A DNA stretch of 64,000 nucleotides from Leifsonia tongyongensis (GTDB lineage: Bacteria > Actinomycetota > Actinomycetes > Actinomycetales > Microbacteriaceae): NCBI RefSeq assembly GCF_010686705.1, contig NZ_JAAGWY010000001.1, forward strand, positions 620,001 through 684,000. Reading direction: 5' to 3'. The stretch's first letter is position 1, and each line of letters opens with the position of its first letter. The notes beneath the pieces are model-generated. The model was not told the DNA's origin and did no database searches. It worked only from the letters and a program-made list of their open reading frames with translations. Of the stretch, positions 44,059 to 53,119 are shown one piece after another. Both the position numbers and the translations under genes were made by a program.

Positions 44059-45123
44059 TTAAGCAGGCGCGACGGCCCCGAGCGGACGATACTCGCGCAC
44101 CACGAGCCGCGGCTTGACCAGCCGGTGGCCCGGGTCGTCCACCGCTTCCGGCCCACTGTTCACACGGCCTCCGTGTGCGCCGGTGAGCAGTTCGAGCACT
44201 CCGGCTGCGACTTCGTCGAGCGGCTGCTCAACACTGGAGAAACCGATCGACGCGGCGACGGGCGTGTTGTCGTAGCCGACGACGGGGATGCGGCCGGCGG
44301 TGGCCATGAGCGCACCCAGCGCGAGGGAGTCGCTCGCGCAGGCCACGGCATCCACCCCGCCGAGTGCGTGAGCCGCGGCTTCAAGGCGCCGCATCGCATC
44401 CGCCCCGAACGCGACCCCGTCTTCGGTTGCGACCGCGAGCCGCTCGAGGTCGTCGTCGCCCAGGCCGCTCGACTCCTTCATCGTCTCCAGCCAGCCCCGC
44501 CGCCGGTCGTCGCCGGTGCCGGACGGGCTCGGCCATCCGATGTAGCCCACGCGTCGCGCACCGGTCGACAGCAGGTACGACGTCGCCTGCTGGAGGCCGT
44601 ACCAGCCGTCGACGTCGACCCACAGGTGCTGGGGGTCGTTCATGTCGTCGATGCCCCAGGGCCGCCCGAACGTCACGAAGGACTGCCCGTGTTCGATGAG
44701 CCATTCCGTGCGCGGGTCGCCGTGGAAGGTCGACGTCAGCACGAACGCATCCACGTCCGCCCCGTCGCTGAGCCGCTGGAATTGCCGGATCTCCTCTTCG
44801 GGGTCCGCCGCGGTGAACAGCGTCACGCGTAGGTTCTTCGCATCGGCCTGCTCGGTGAGGGCGTGCAGGAACCGGTCGAGGATCGACCCGGAGATACCGT
44901 CGGTCGTGATCGGGTCGAGCCGGATCCCGATGGTGGAGCTCTTCTGCGTCCGCAATCGGCGGGCGGATGCGTGGGGCCGGTACCCGAGGCGGGCGATCGC
45001 AGCCTCCACCCGCTCCCGCGTCTCGGGCCGGACCATCGACGGGGAGTTGAGGACGTTGGAGACGGTCTGGCGGGAGACGCCTGCCGCTTCGGCGACGTCC
45101 AGGACGGTGGGCAGCAGTCCCAC
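44059..45123 (-). CDS. LacI-family regulator of the adjacent sugar ABC operon
   Basis: 354 residues from GTG 45123 (AGGAGG upstream). LacI helix-turn-helix TVLDVAEAAGVSRQTVSNVLNSPSMVRPETRERVEAAIARLGYRPHASARRL; sugar-binding domain includes DVDAFVLTSTFHGDP, YIGWPSPSGTGDDRRRGW, DAVACASDSLALGAL, and PVVGYDNTPVAASIGFSSVEQP. Three matching 14-bp sites (45141, 45249, 45284) lie between it and the divergent ABC genes, implying repression of that operon and of itself. Inducer probably an alpha-glucoside or maltodextrin, from the debranching-type enzyme in the operon. Confidence 0.93.
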   Translation of the reverse strand: MGLLPTVLDVAEAAGVSRQTVSNVLNSPSMVRPETRERVEAAIARLGYRPHASARRLRTQKSSTIGIRLDPITTDGISGSILDRFLHALTEQADAKNLRVTLFTAADPEEEIRQFQRLSDGADVDAFVLTSTFHGDPRTEWLIEHGQSFVTFGRPWGIDDMNDPQHLWVDVDGWYGLQQATSYLLSTGARRVGYIGWPSPSGTGDDRRRGWLETMKESSGLGDDDLERLAVATEDGVAFGADAMRRLEAAAHALGGVDAVACASDSLALGALMATAGRIPVVGYDNTPVAASIGFSSVEQPLDEVAAGVLELLTGAHGGRVNSGPEAVDDPGHRLVKPRLVVREYRPLGAVAPA

Positions 45124-45538
45124 AGCAGGCCTCCTCTCGCTTGGATCGTTCAAAGCTGGCTCCGACCATACCGCTGCCGCGGCGCCGGATGCGCATCCGG
45201 AGCGGGTTGACACCCCGTGAGCTCCGTGGTTATGTAGGGGGCGCCGCATTTGATCGTTCAAAAATTAGCTTAGCGGGATGCGGTTTGAACGATCAAAATG
45301 AGCGCGTCGCGATGCGGCGCAGGCACAGAACCGCGTGTGGCGGGGGAACGGGCCCCCACCACAGACCTGAGAACACGGGAGGTCAGATGCACGCCAGGCC
45401 GGCGAAGCGTCCCTCCACCGATCCAGTTGACGCGGGACCTCTCCTCCCCATTCGCGGCGCGTCGAATCCCCTCCACACTTTCCCGACCTCGCCCCACAGA
45501 GTGCTCGAAACCCGGGCACACTACACCAAGGAGAAATA
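45124..45538. promoter_or_regulatory. 415-bp regulatory region between lacI and the sugar ABC operon
   Basis: No gene is visible here. It holds the LacI sites TTGGATCGTTCAAA (45141-45154), TTTGATCGTTCAAA (45249-45262) and TTTGAACGATCAAA (45284-45297), the last two 35 bp apart around an AT-rich TTAGCTTAG. The remaining 240 bp before the ABC start form a GC-rich leader of unknown role, ending in AAGGAG before the ATG at 45539. Confidence 0.75.
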
Positions 45539-46792
45539 ATGCAACCACGAAGCACACGTTGGCTCATCGGCGGCGCGGTAGCCGTCACCGCAGCCCTGAC
45601 CCTCAGCGCCTGCGGGTCCGGTTTCGGCGGCAGCGGCAGCGACTCGACGAATGGCAAGCTCACGTCGAGCAACAAGCCCCTGACCGTGATGATCGGGTCG
45701 AGCGGCGACGCCGAGACCGCGGCGGTCAAGTCGGCCGTGTCCGACTGGTCGAGCAGTTCGGGCACCAAGGCCAGCGTGATCGCGGCGAGCGACCTCAACC
45801 AGCAGCTCTCGCAGGGCTTCGCGGCGAAGAAGCCGGCAGACGTCTTCTATCTGGGCACGGATGCCCTGGCCGGCTACGCCTCCAACGGCTCGCTCCTCGC
45901 ATACGGCGACCAGCTTTCCAACAAGAGCGATTTCTATCCCAGCCTCGTCAAGTCGTTCACCTACAACAACAAGTTCTACTGCGCGCCGAAGGACTTCTCG
46001 ACGCTTCAGCTGATCATCAACACCGACATGTGGAAGGCTGTGGGCCTCACCGACTCCGACCTGCCCACGACCTGGGACCAGCTCGAGGCGGTCAGCAAGA
46101 AGCTCACCACGCCCGCGCACGCCGGGCTCGGCATCGGTGGTGAGTACGCCCGCATCGGTGCCTTCATGACCCAGGCCGGCGGCAACCTCATGAACGACGA
46201 CAGCACGAAGGCGACCGCGAACAGCGACGCCAACGTTCAGGCGCTCACCCAGGTCAAGAAGATGCTGAACGACGGCACGCTGAAGTATGCCAAAGACCTC
46301 GGCGCCGGCTGGGGCGGCGAGGCGTTCGGCAAAGGCCTCGCGGCGATGACGATCGAGGGCAACTGGATCACGGGCGCCATGACGGCCGACTTTCCGAAGA
46401 TCGCGTACAAGGTGGTCGAACTCCCGAAGGGCCCGGCGGGCAAGGGCACGCTGCAGTTCAGCAACTGCTGGGGCATCGCCGCTGACAGCCCCAACCAGGC
46501 CGCAGCCCTCAAGCTGGTGGAGAAGCTGACCAGCAAGAGCGACCAGCTCGCCTTCTCGAAGGCTTTCGGTCCGATGCCGTCGATCAAGTCCGCCGCGTCG
46601 CAGTGGAAGTCCGACAACCCGGAGCTCGTGCCCTTCCTGACTGCGGCCGACTACGCCAAGGGTGTACCGACCGCAAAGGGGGCATCCGACGTCGTCACCG
46701 ACCTCAACTCGAAGCTCGAGACGCTGAAGACGGGCGACCCGAAGGCGATCCTCGACGCCACGCAGACGAACCTCGAAGCTCTGCTGAAGTAG
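45539..46792 (+). CDS. Sugar-binding lipoprotein of a carbohydrate ABC importer (SBP family 1)
   Basis: 417 residues. Lipobox LSAC with Cys25. MalE-like mature part: KPLTVMIGSSGDAETAAVKSAVSDWS, FAAKKPADVFYLGTDALAGYAS, FYCAPKDFSTLQLIINTDMWKAVGL, EAFGKGLAAMTIEGNWI, and FSNCWGIAADSPNQAAALKLVEKL. Binds an oligosaccharide outside the membrane and passes it to the two permeases downstream. Strong ribosome site AAGGAG. First gene of the LacI-controlled operon. Confidence 0.94.
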   Translation: MQPRSTRWLIGGAVAVTAALTLSACGSGFGGSGSDSTNGKLTSSNKPLTVMIGSSGDAETAAVKSAVSDWSSSSGTKASVIAASDLNQQLSQGFAAKKPADVFYLGTDALAGYASNGSLLAYGDQLSNKSDFYPSLVKSFTYNNKFYCAPKDFSTLQLIINTDMWKAVGLTDSDLPTTWDQLEAVSKKLTTPAHAGLGIGGEYARIGAFMTQAGGNLMNDDSTKATANSDANVQALTQVKKMLNDGTLKYAKDLGAGWGGEAFGKGLAAMTIEGNWITGAMTADFPKIAYKVVELPKGPAGKGTLQFSNCWGIAADSPNQAAALKLVEKLTSKSDQLAFSKAFGPMPSIKSAASQWKSDNPELVPFLTAADYAKGVPTAKGASDVVTDLNSKLETLKTGDPKAILDATQTNLEALLK

Positions 46793-46798
46793 CCTGCC

Positions 46799-47905
46799 AT
46801 GTCACAACCTTCGAGTCGGTCTCGCCGTTCCGGAATCCGGCGTGGCGAGACCGCCTCGGGGTGGCTGTTCACCGCCCCGATCATCGTTCTGCTCGGCGTC
46901 TTCCTGGTCGTTCCGGTGCTCATGGCGCTGTGGGTGAGCTTCTCCGACTGGGGCGGCCGCGGCAGCCCCTTCGCCGCCGACGTCAACTTCGTCGGGCTGA
47001 AGAACTACACGACGCTCCTGTCCGGCGGCGGCCTCGCCGAGCAGGACTTCGGGACCTCGCTCAGGAACAACGCCTGGTACGTCGTGCTCGTCGTGCCGAC
47101 TCAGACGGCCGTCGCACTGTTCCTCGCGGTGCTCGTGAACCGCGCGATCCTCCGCGGTCGTGGCTTCTTCCGGACCGCCTTCTACTTCCCCTCCGTGACG
47201 AGCACCGTGGCGATCGTGGTCCTCTGGCTGTTCCTGTTCAATGCGACCGGCCCGGTCAATGCGGTCCTCTCGTGGTTCGGCATCAACGGCCCCAACTGGT
47301 TCAACGACCCAGACGGGATCATCCACAACTTTCTCGGCCTCTTCGGCGTGACGACCGGGCCGCCCGTTCTGACGAACAACGAGTTCCTCGGGGTGTCCTG
47401 GTGGGACTGGCTCGCCGGCCCGTCGGTTGCGATGTTCGCGCTCATCCTGATGGCGGTCTTCACGACGAGCGGAACCTTCATGCTCCTGTTCGTCGCCGCA
47501 CTTCAGAGCCTCGGCGCGGACATCACCGAAGCCGCGATGATGGACGGCGCGAACGGCTGGCAACGGTTCTGGCGGATCACCCTCCCGCAGTTGCGCCCAA
47601 CGCTCTTCACCGTGCTCACTCTCGGCCTCATCGGCTGCTGGCAGATCTTCGACCAGATCTACACCGGCACGCAGGGCGGCCCTGGAAAGACGACGCTGAC
47701 CCCGGCATACCTGTCGTACACCTCGGCCTTCGCCAACCAGGAATGGGGCCAGGGCGCGGCGATCGCGTTCATCCTCTTCGTCATCATCGTCGTGTTCACG
47801 ATCTTCCAAAGATGGGTGCTTCGCGATCGAAAAGTGTCGCGGCGCCGTCTGCGGCGCTATCAGGTCGTTGCGGCATCCGAGACCGCGAAAGGGGTCGCCT
47901 CGTGA
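46799..47905 (+). CDS. Sugar ABC transporter permease, MalF-like
   Basis: 368 residues. Six helices, first at WLFTAPIIVLLGVFLVVPVLMALWVSFSDW. The EAA loop is SLGADITEAAMMDGANGWQRFWRITLPQLRPTLF. A polar insertion between the third and fourth helices (about 160-200, GPNWFNDPDGIIHNFLGLFG) is longer than the minimum for the family. Begins six bases after the lipoprotein stop and overlaps the second permease start. Confidence 0.93.
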   Translation: MSQPSSRSRRSGIRRGETASGWLFTAPIIVLLGVFLVVPVLMALWVSFSDWGGRGSPFAADVNFVGLKNYTTLLSGGGLAEQDFGTSLRNNAWYVVLVVPTQTAVALFLAVLVNRAILRGRGFFRTAFYFPSVTSTVAIVVLWLFLFNATGPVNAVLSWFGINGPNWFNDPDGIIHNFLGLFGVTTGPPVLTNNEFLGVSWWDWLAGPSVAMFALILMAVFTTSGTFMLLFVAALQSLGADITEAAMMDGANGWQRFWRITLPQLRPTLFTVLTLGLIGCWQIFDQIYTGTQGGPGKTTLTPAYLSYTSAFANQEWGQGAAIAFILFVIIVVFTIFQRWVLRDRKVSRRRLRRYQVVAASETAKGVAS

Positions 47906-48813
47906 CGATCACAGCCAAACCGGTCGCATCGGACACCGCCCCGCCACGGCCGAGCGCAGCTCCCCGTCGACGCCCGGAGCGATCCACCGCAACCGTAGTG
48001 GCGACCTCGGTCACCTACGCGGTCCTCATCGCCATCGCGATCGTCTACATCATGCCGTTCCTCATTCAGGTGGCAACGTCGTTCAAGACCGATCCGGACG
48101 CCACGGCCAACCCGATCGCACTCATCCCTGCCACGTGGACCACCGCCGCCTACCAGAAGCTGTTCGGCTACTCCGATTTCCCGACCTGGTTCAAGAACTC
48201 CGCGATCGTCACGATCTTCGTCACCCTCGGCAGGGTGTTCTTCGACTCACTCGCCGGCTACGCCCTCGCCCGTCTGCATTTCCGTGGCCGCGGCGTCGTC
48301 TTCGCCGCGCTCATCGCGGTCATGGCTGTTCCGGCCGTCGTGCTGATGATCCCGAAGTTCCTCGTGCTCAACCAACTCGGCATGTACGACTCGTACGCCG
48401 GCATGATCGTCCCGCTGCTCACCGACGCCGCCGGGGTGTTCATCATGAAGGGCTTCTTCGAGTCGATCCCGCAGAGCGTCGAAGAGCAGGCCCGCATCGA
48501 CGGCGCTGGCACCTTCCGCCTGTTCTGGTCGATCGTCCTGCCGATGGCGCGACCGGCACTCATCACGATCATCATCCTGTCGTTCCAGGGTTCGTGGAAC
48601 GAGCTGAGCCATTTCATCATCTCGACCCAGGATCCGGCGCTCACCACCTTGACGAAGGGCGTGGCCGGGCTCGCGAGCGGGCAGCTGAGCAAAGGAAACC
48701 AGTACCCGATCAAGCTCGCCGCCGCCGCGATCATGACCATACCGGTCGCGGTGATGTTCTTCATCTTCCAGAAACGCATCATGAACACGAGCGAGGGCGC
48801 GGTGAAGGAATGA
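47902..48813 (+). CDS. Sugar ABC transporter permease, MalG-like
   Basis: 303 residues from GTG 47902 (GTGA overlap with the previous stop). Six helices; the MalG-type MPFLIQVATSFKTDPDA after helix 1, the EAA loop IPQSVEEQARIDGAGTFRLFWSIVLPMARPAL, and the C-terminal FIFQKRIMNTSEGAVKE. No ABC ATPase gene is present in the operon, so the complex probably borrows an MsmK-type shared ATPase, common in actinobacteria. Confidence 0.93.
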   Translation: MTITAKPVASDTAPPRPSAAPRRRPERSTATVVATSVTYAVLIAIAIVYIMPFLIQVATSFKTDPDATANPIALIPATWTTAAYQKLFGYSDFPTWFKNSAIVTIFVTLGRVFFDSLAGYALARLHFRGRGVVFAALIAVMAVPAVVLMIPKFLVLNQLGMYDSYAGMIVPLLTDAAGVFIMKGFFESIPQSVEEQARIDGAGTFRLFWSIVLPMARPALITIIILSFQGSWNELSHFIISTQDPALTTLTKGVAGLASGQLSKGNQYPIKLAAAAIMTIPVAVMFFIFQKRIMNTSEGAVKE

Positions 48814-48872
48814 CGCAGGTCACCGCCGACGCCCACATCGCATCAACCCGATCCACCGCCGAGGAGGCGTGA
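48810..48872 (+). CDS. Possible 20-residue coupling ORF
   Basis: ATG at 48810 overlaps the MalG-like stop (ATGA) and the TGA at 48870-48872 overlaps the GTG (48869) of the next gene. The peptide MTQVTADAHIASTRSTAEEA has no recognisable domain. It may only carry translating ribosomes from the permease to the glycosidase gene, or be a chance ORF. Confidence 0.3.
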   Translation: MTQVTADAHIASTRSTAEEA

Positions 48873-48880
48873 ACTCCACC

Positions 48881-50968
48881 ATGACCCAGCCCCACCAACC
48901 GCTCCTGCACGACAGTGTCGTACTGCTGGCCACGCCGAGCCAGGCCTGGTCGGCACAGAACGGCGACATCTGCGCCGAGGGCATCCAGGGCTTCTACCAT
49001 TCCGACCTGCGGGTGCTCGACGAACTCCGCCTCACTGTCGCCGGTGCGGCTCCCGAGCACATCGCGACGTCGCCGGTGGATGCGGCCACCACCGTCTTCA
49101 CGGCCCTCGCCCGCGGCGTCGACGACGAGACAGCAGACCCGCGGGTCCGCGTGGAACGGCGACGCACCGTGGGGACCGACTCGCTCGAGGAATCGATCAC
49201 CCTCGTCAACGCGCTCGCCCACCCCGTGCAGACGACCGTGGCCGTCGTGCTGCGAGCCGACTTCACTCCCATGCAGGTGATCAAGTCCGGTCGCCGCGGC
49301 AGCGAGTTCGCCGTCGAGACCGAACAGGTCGGCTCGGTGGTGCGCTTCGGCTCGGGCGAGGTCGGTGCACGTCTCGAAACCTCGGATGCACGCGTGACCA
49401 TCACGTATGGCACGAGTGGCGGAGCATCCGGGAACGTCCCCGACACCTCGAGCGGCACCCCCGTCGCGGGCGGCGTGGTGTCCGTCCGGCTTGAATGGCC
49501 CGTCGAGGTCGCCGAGCGCAGCAGCACGACCGTCTCGTGGCGGCTGACCGTGACAGACCCGACGACGGTCGTCGCCGGCGCCGAGAGCTCCGCCGAGTGG
49601 GATTCGGTCGTCGTGCAGGCGGGCGACTCGCGCCTCTCGTCGTGGGTGCGCAGCGCGATCGGCGATCTGCAGGCCCTCCGGATGGTCACCCGCCGCCGGC
49701 CCGACGAGGTGTTCCTCGCCGCTGGCGCGCCCTGGTTCTTCACGCTCTTCGGTCGCGACTCGATCTGGGCCGCGAGGATGCTGCTCCCGCTCGGCACCGA
49801 ACTCGCCGCGTCCACGCTCCGGGTTCTCGCCGAACTGCAGGGCACGCACGACGTGGCCGAAACTGCCGAGCAGCCGGGCAAGATCATGCACGAACTGCGG
49901 CCGGGAACCCTGGCGATCCCCGGTCTCAACATCTCGCTCCCCCCGCTCTACTACGGAACGGTGGATGCGACCGCCCTCTGGATCTGCCTCCTCCATGACG
50001 CGTGGAAGTGGGGCATGCCCGACTCCGAGGTCGAGGCGCTGCTGCCGAACCTCGAAGCCGCGCTGGCCTGGATGCGCGACTACGGCGACAGCGACGGCGA
50101 CGGCTTCCTCGAATACGTGGACACGACCGGGCACGGTCTCGCCAACCAGGGCTGGAAGGATTCCGGCGACTCGATCCAGTGGCGCGACGGCACCCTGGCC
50201 GAAGGGCCGATCGCGCTGTGCGAGGTGCAGGCCTACGCATACGAGGCAGCGCTCGGGGGCGCGGCCCTCCTGGACCATTTCGGGCGGACCGGCAAGCCGT
50301 GGCGCGAATGGGCCGCTGCGCTCAAGAACCGCTTCGCCGACTCGTTCTTGATCGACTCGCCCGACGGCGCCTACCCCGCCGTCGCACTCGACGCACAGAA
50401 ACGACCGGTGGACACGGTCACCAGCAACATCGGTCACCTGCTCGGCACGGGCATCCTCGATGCGGATGGCGCGGCGCTCGTCGCTCGCCGCCTCGCGTCG
50501 CCCGAACTGAATTCCGGCTTCGGCCTGCGCACGATGTCGAGCGACTCGGTCGGGTTCTGGCCGCTCAGCTACCACGGCGGTTCGGTCTGGACCCACGACA
50601 CGGCGATCGCGATCGCCGGGCTCGGGCGCGAGGGCTTCCACACCGAGGCCGCCTCGCTCATCGAAGGGCTGCTCCGGGCTGCAGACGGCTTCGGCTACCG
50701 CATGCCGGAGCTGCACTCGGGCGACTCGACGGCAGTGACGGCGACACCCGTCCCGTACCCGGCCGCCTGCCGCCCGCAGGCGTGGTCTGCTGCGGCGTCC
50801 ATCGCGGTGCTCGGCACCCTGCTCGGACTCGAAGCGGATGCGCAGGCAGGAGAGCTGCGCGTGTCGCCGCTCGCCGCATCCGGCGCCATCGACGCCCGCG
50901 GGCTGCGCTTCGCAGGACAGGCGTTCTCCGTGAAGGTCGACGGCGAGGGCCGCGTCACCCGCTCGTAG
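48881..50968 (+). CDS. Glycogen-debranching-type glycosidase (GDE N-terminal plus alpha/alpha-toroid)
   Basis: 695 residues from ATG 48881; GTG 48869 is possible, but its GAGGAGG is only one base away. The N-terminal 250 residues form the beta domain found at the start of amylo-alpha-1,6-glucosidase-like proteins (AQNGDICAEGIQGFYHSDLRVLDELRL). The C-terminal part is an (alpha/alpha)6 barrel: PWFFTLFGRDSIWAARMLLP, YYGTVDATALWICLLHDAWKWG, GLANQGWKDSGDSIQWRDG, and YHGGSVWTHDTAIAIAGL. Asp and Glu residues in these loops are probably catalytic. No signal peptide: acts on imported branched or alpha-linked oligosaccharides. Last gene of the ABC operon. Confidence 0.88.
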   Translation: MTQPHQPLLHDSVVLLATPSQAWSAQNGDICAEGIQGFYHSDLRVLDELRLTVAGAAPEHIATSPVDAATTVFTALARGVDDETADPRVRVERRRTVGTDSLEESITLVNALAHPVQTTVAVVLRADFTPMQVIKSGRRGSEFAVETEQVGSVVRFGSGEVGARLETSDARVTITYGTSGGASGNVPDTSSGTPVAGGVVSVRLEWPVEVAERSSTTVSWRLTVTDPTTVVAGAESSAEWDSVVVQAGDSRLSSWVRSAIGDLQALRMVTRRRPDEVFLAAGAPWFFTLFGRDSIWAARMLLPLGTELAASTLRVLAELQGTHDVAETAEQPGKIMHELRPGTLAIPGLNISLPPLYYGTVDATALWICLLHDAWKWGMPDSEVEALLPNLEAALAWMRDYGDSDGDGFLEYVDTTGHGLANQGWKDSGDSIQWRDGTLAEGPIALCEVQAYAYEAALGGAALLDHFGRTGKPWREWAAALKNRFADSFLIDSPDGAYPAVALDAQKRPVDTVTSNIGHLLGTGILDADGAALVARRLASPELNSGFGLRTMSSDSVGFWPLSYHGGSVWTHDTAIAIAGLGREGFHTEAASLIEGLLRAADGFGYRMPELHSGDSTAVTATPVPYPAACRPQAWSAAASIAVLGTLLGLEADAQAGELRVSPLAASGAIDARGLRFAGQAFSVKVDGEGRVTRS

Positions 50969-51019
50969 GTCGCGGACTCGCAGGATGACCGCGGGGACTA
51001 CGGCGCGCGCGAGCCGCGC

Positions 51020-52093
51020 TCAGAGCTGCGCCATGATCTGCCGGGCGATCACGCGGCCCGCGCGGTTCGCGCCGATCGTGCTCGCCTGCGGTCCATACCC
51101 TGCGAGGAATATGCGGGGATCCTGCCACGAGGCCCCGGATGCGACTGTCAGGCCGCCCTTCTTCTCGCGGAGTTTCAGCGGCGCGAGATGCCGCAGCTCG
51201 GGCCGGAAGCCGGTCGCCCAGATGATCGCATCCACCTCGCTGAACGTGCCGTCGGGCCAGCGCACCCCGTGCTCTTCGATCGCGCTGAACATCGGTCGTT
51301 CGACGAGGACGCCCCGCTCGATCCCCGCGGCCACCCGACGGGTTCGCGGCACCCCCGTGCCACTGACGATGCTGGGGAGCGCCTCGCCCGCGCGAGCCGC
51401 CGCATCCTGCGCTGCAACGGCGGCAACGCCGCCCTCGATGGTGAGCTCGGACTCATCCTTGAAGTCGACCGGGCGCCTGGTCGCCCAGAACAGCTCGCCG
51501 GCCACGTGCTCGAGCTCGAGGAGGAAACCGATCGCGGAGGTTCCGCCGCCGACGACCACAACCCGTTTTCCGGCGAACTCGTCGGCCGCCAGGTAGGAGC
51601 TCGTGTGCACGTGGCGCCCGCTGAACGACGTGACTCCGGGGTAGTAGGGCACGAACGGGGCACCCCACGTGCCGGTCGCGTTCACGAGCATCCGCGTCGT
51701 GGTCTCGCCGAGGGAATGCTCGACGACCAGGTCGGCGCCCCGGTTGAAGACGCTCTCGACCGTCACCGGGCGGCGGACCTGGAACCCGAAGTGCTCCTCG
51801 TAGCGGCGGTAGTAGCCGGCCACGATGTCCTTCGCCGGGAGCGACCGGTCGGCGGTGTCGAAGCTGATACCCAGCTCCGACATTCCTGGGAGATCGTTCA
51901 CCTTGTGGGCGCTGCCGAGCTTGAGCGCATCCCACCGGAACTGCCATGCACCACCGGTGCCGGGGCCACGATCGAAGATGATGAAATCGACCCCGGGAGT
52001 CAGCTCGAAACGCCTCAGGTAATAGGCGACCGCGAGCCCGGCCTGGCCCGCGCCAACGATCACCACCTGGGTTTCGTCACTGCTCGTGGTCAC
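51020..52093 (-). CDS. FAD-dependent flavoprotein monooxygenase/oxidoreductase
   Basis: 357 residues. N-terminal FAD dinucleotide fold VVIVGAGQAGLAVAYYLRR; NAD(P)-binding motif VVVVGGGTSAIGFLLEL in the middle; and the FMO-like conserved ATGF near the end of IIWATGFRPEL, followed by IFLAGYGPQASTIGANRAGRV. This resembles single-component flavin monooxygenases such as YUCCA/CzcO-like proteins. Substrate unknown. Single gene; its start region faces the DUF3073 promoter. Confidence 0.88.
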   Translation of the reverse strand: MTTSSDETQVVIVGAGQAGLAVAYYLRRFELTPGVDFIIFDRGPGTGGAWQFRWDALKLGSAHKVNDLPGMSELGISFDTADRSLPAKDIVAGYYRRYEEHFGFQVRRPVTVESVFNRGADLVVEHSLGETTTRMLVNATGTWGAPFVPYYPGVTSFSGRHVHTSSYLAADEFAGKRVVVVGGGTSAIGFLLELEHVAGELFWATRRPVDFKDESELTIEGGVAAVAAQDAAARAGEALPSIVSGTGVPRTRRVAAGIERGVLVERPMFSAIEEHGVRWPDGTFSEVDAIIWATGFRPELRHLAPLKLREKKGGLTVASGASWQDPRIFLAGYGPQASTIGANRAGRVIARQIMAQL

Positions 52094-52152
52094 GCCTCAT
52101 CCCATCATGATTCCCTGTGCGGCACACAAGGGCGCACAGGGCCCTACATGCT

Positions 52153-52169
52153 AAACTAGCCGCTAGTTT
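52153..52169. promoter_or_regulatory. Inverted repeat in the promoter region of the DUF3073 gene
   Basis: AAACTAG (52153-52159) and CTAGTTT (52163-52169) form a 7-3-7 perfect palindrome. The overlapping TAAACT could serve as a -10 element. Situated between the divergent flavoprotein and DUF3073 genes. Confidence 0.4.
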
Positions 52170-52238
52170 TCACTGTTCCTGTTCGGTAGCCCGAGTGACT
52201 CATTGCCCACTCGGCCTGGCATCGTAAGGGGGTCACGC

Positions 52239-52454
52239 ATGGGGCGCGGCCGTCAAAAAGCAAAGCACACCAAGATCGCGCGCGAGCTGAAGTCATTCAG
52301 CCCTGAGGTGAACTATGACGCGCTCGAGCGTGAGCTTACCGGGCACTCGCACAACGACGACCAGTATGCCAAATGGGCCGACTATGAGCCCGAGGGCTAT
52401 GGGAGCAGCCCCACCGACACGTACGAAGAGGAAGACCAGCCCAAGCGGGCCTGA
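52239..52454 (+). CDS. DUF3073 family small basic/acidic protein
   Basis: 71 residues. GRGRQKAKHTKIARELKSFSPEVNYDALERELTG is the DUF3073 signature, found across actinobacteria. The N-terminus is strongly basic, the C-terminus acidic (DTYEEEDQPKRA). The ATG at 52239 has AAGGGGGT upstream; an in-frame start 36 bp earlier would add a nonconserved tail. Function unknown; the highly conserved, Lys/Arg-rich head suggests nucleic-acid or ribosome association (inference). Confidence 0.92.
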   Translation: MGRGRQKAKHTKIARELKSFSPEVNYDALERELTGHSHNDDQYAKWADYEPEGYGSSPTDTYEEEDQPKRA

Positions 52455-52504
52455 GTCACCTCGTCAGCACACGGCGTAAGCCGGCGATCCGCCGCGCGCC
52501 GGCG

Positions 52505-53119
52505 TCACAGCCAGCCTTTCTCCGCCGCGATCCCGACGGCCTCTGAGCGGTTGCGCGCGCCCGTCTTCCCGATCGCGCTCGACAGGTGGTTGCGTACGGT
52601 CCCCTCCGACAGGTGCAACTCGCCTGCGATGTCGGTGATCGACCCGCCCCTGCGCGCCACGACGAGCACCTCGGTCTCGCGCGGTGTCAGCGGGGAGTTG
52701 CCCGAGGCCAGCGACTCGGCGGCGAGGGCCGGGTCGACGACACGCAGGCCGGCCGCGACGCGACGCACGGCATCCGCCAGCTGACCCGACGGCGTGTCCT
52801 TCACCACGAATCCGGATGCTCCCGCCTCCATTGCGCGCCGCAGATATCCGGGGCGTCCGAAGGTTGTCACGATGAGCGACCGGCAATGGGGAAGCTCCCG
52901 CGACAGCACGGCTGCCGCAGCGATACCGTCGAGGCCGGGCATCTCGACGTCGAGCAAGGCGACGTCGGCCGAACTGTTCCGCGCCGCCTCGACGACGTCG
53001 TCGCCCCGGCCCACCTCCGCCACTACTTTCAGATCGGCCTCGAGGTCGAGCAGGGCCGCCAGGGCTCCCCGCACCAGGGCCTGGTCGTCGGCGAGCAGGA
53101 GCCTGATCGGTTCGGTCAT
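52505..53119 (-). CDS. NarL/LuxR-type response regulator
   Basis: 204 residues. Receiver domain with DDQ at 11-13, phospho-acceptor Asp57 in VALLDVEMPGLDG, and Lys at VVKDTPSG; C-terminal LuxR HTH SPLTPRETEVLVVARRGGSITDIAGELHLSEGTVRNHLSSAIGKTGARNR. The ATG overlaps the histidine-kinase stop. Last gene of the exporter/two-component operon, and its likely target is that operon. Confidence 0.95.
   Translation of the reverse strand: MTEPIRLLLADDQALVRGALAALLDLEADLKVVAEVGRGDDVVEAARNSSADVALLDVEMPGLDGIAAAAVLSRELPHCRSLIVTTFGRPGYLRRAMEAGASGFVVKDTPSGQLADAVRRVAAGLRVVDPALAAESLASGNSPLTPRETEVLVVARRGGSITDIAGELHLSEGTVRNHLSSAIGKTGARNRSEAVGIAAEKGWL

Noticed and set aside
46603-47901. Long upstream extension of the MalG-like permease frame
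   Set aside because: It overlaps the lipoprotein and MalF-like genes out of frame; the GTG at 47902 with GTGA coupling is the sensible start.
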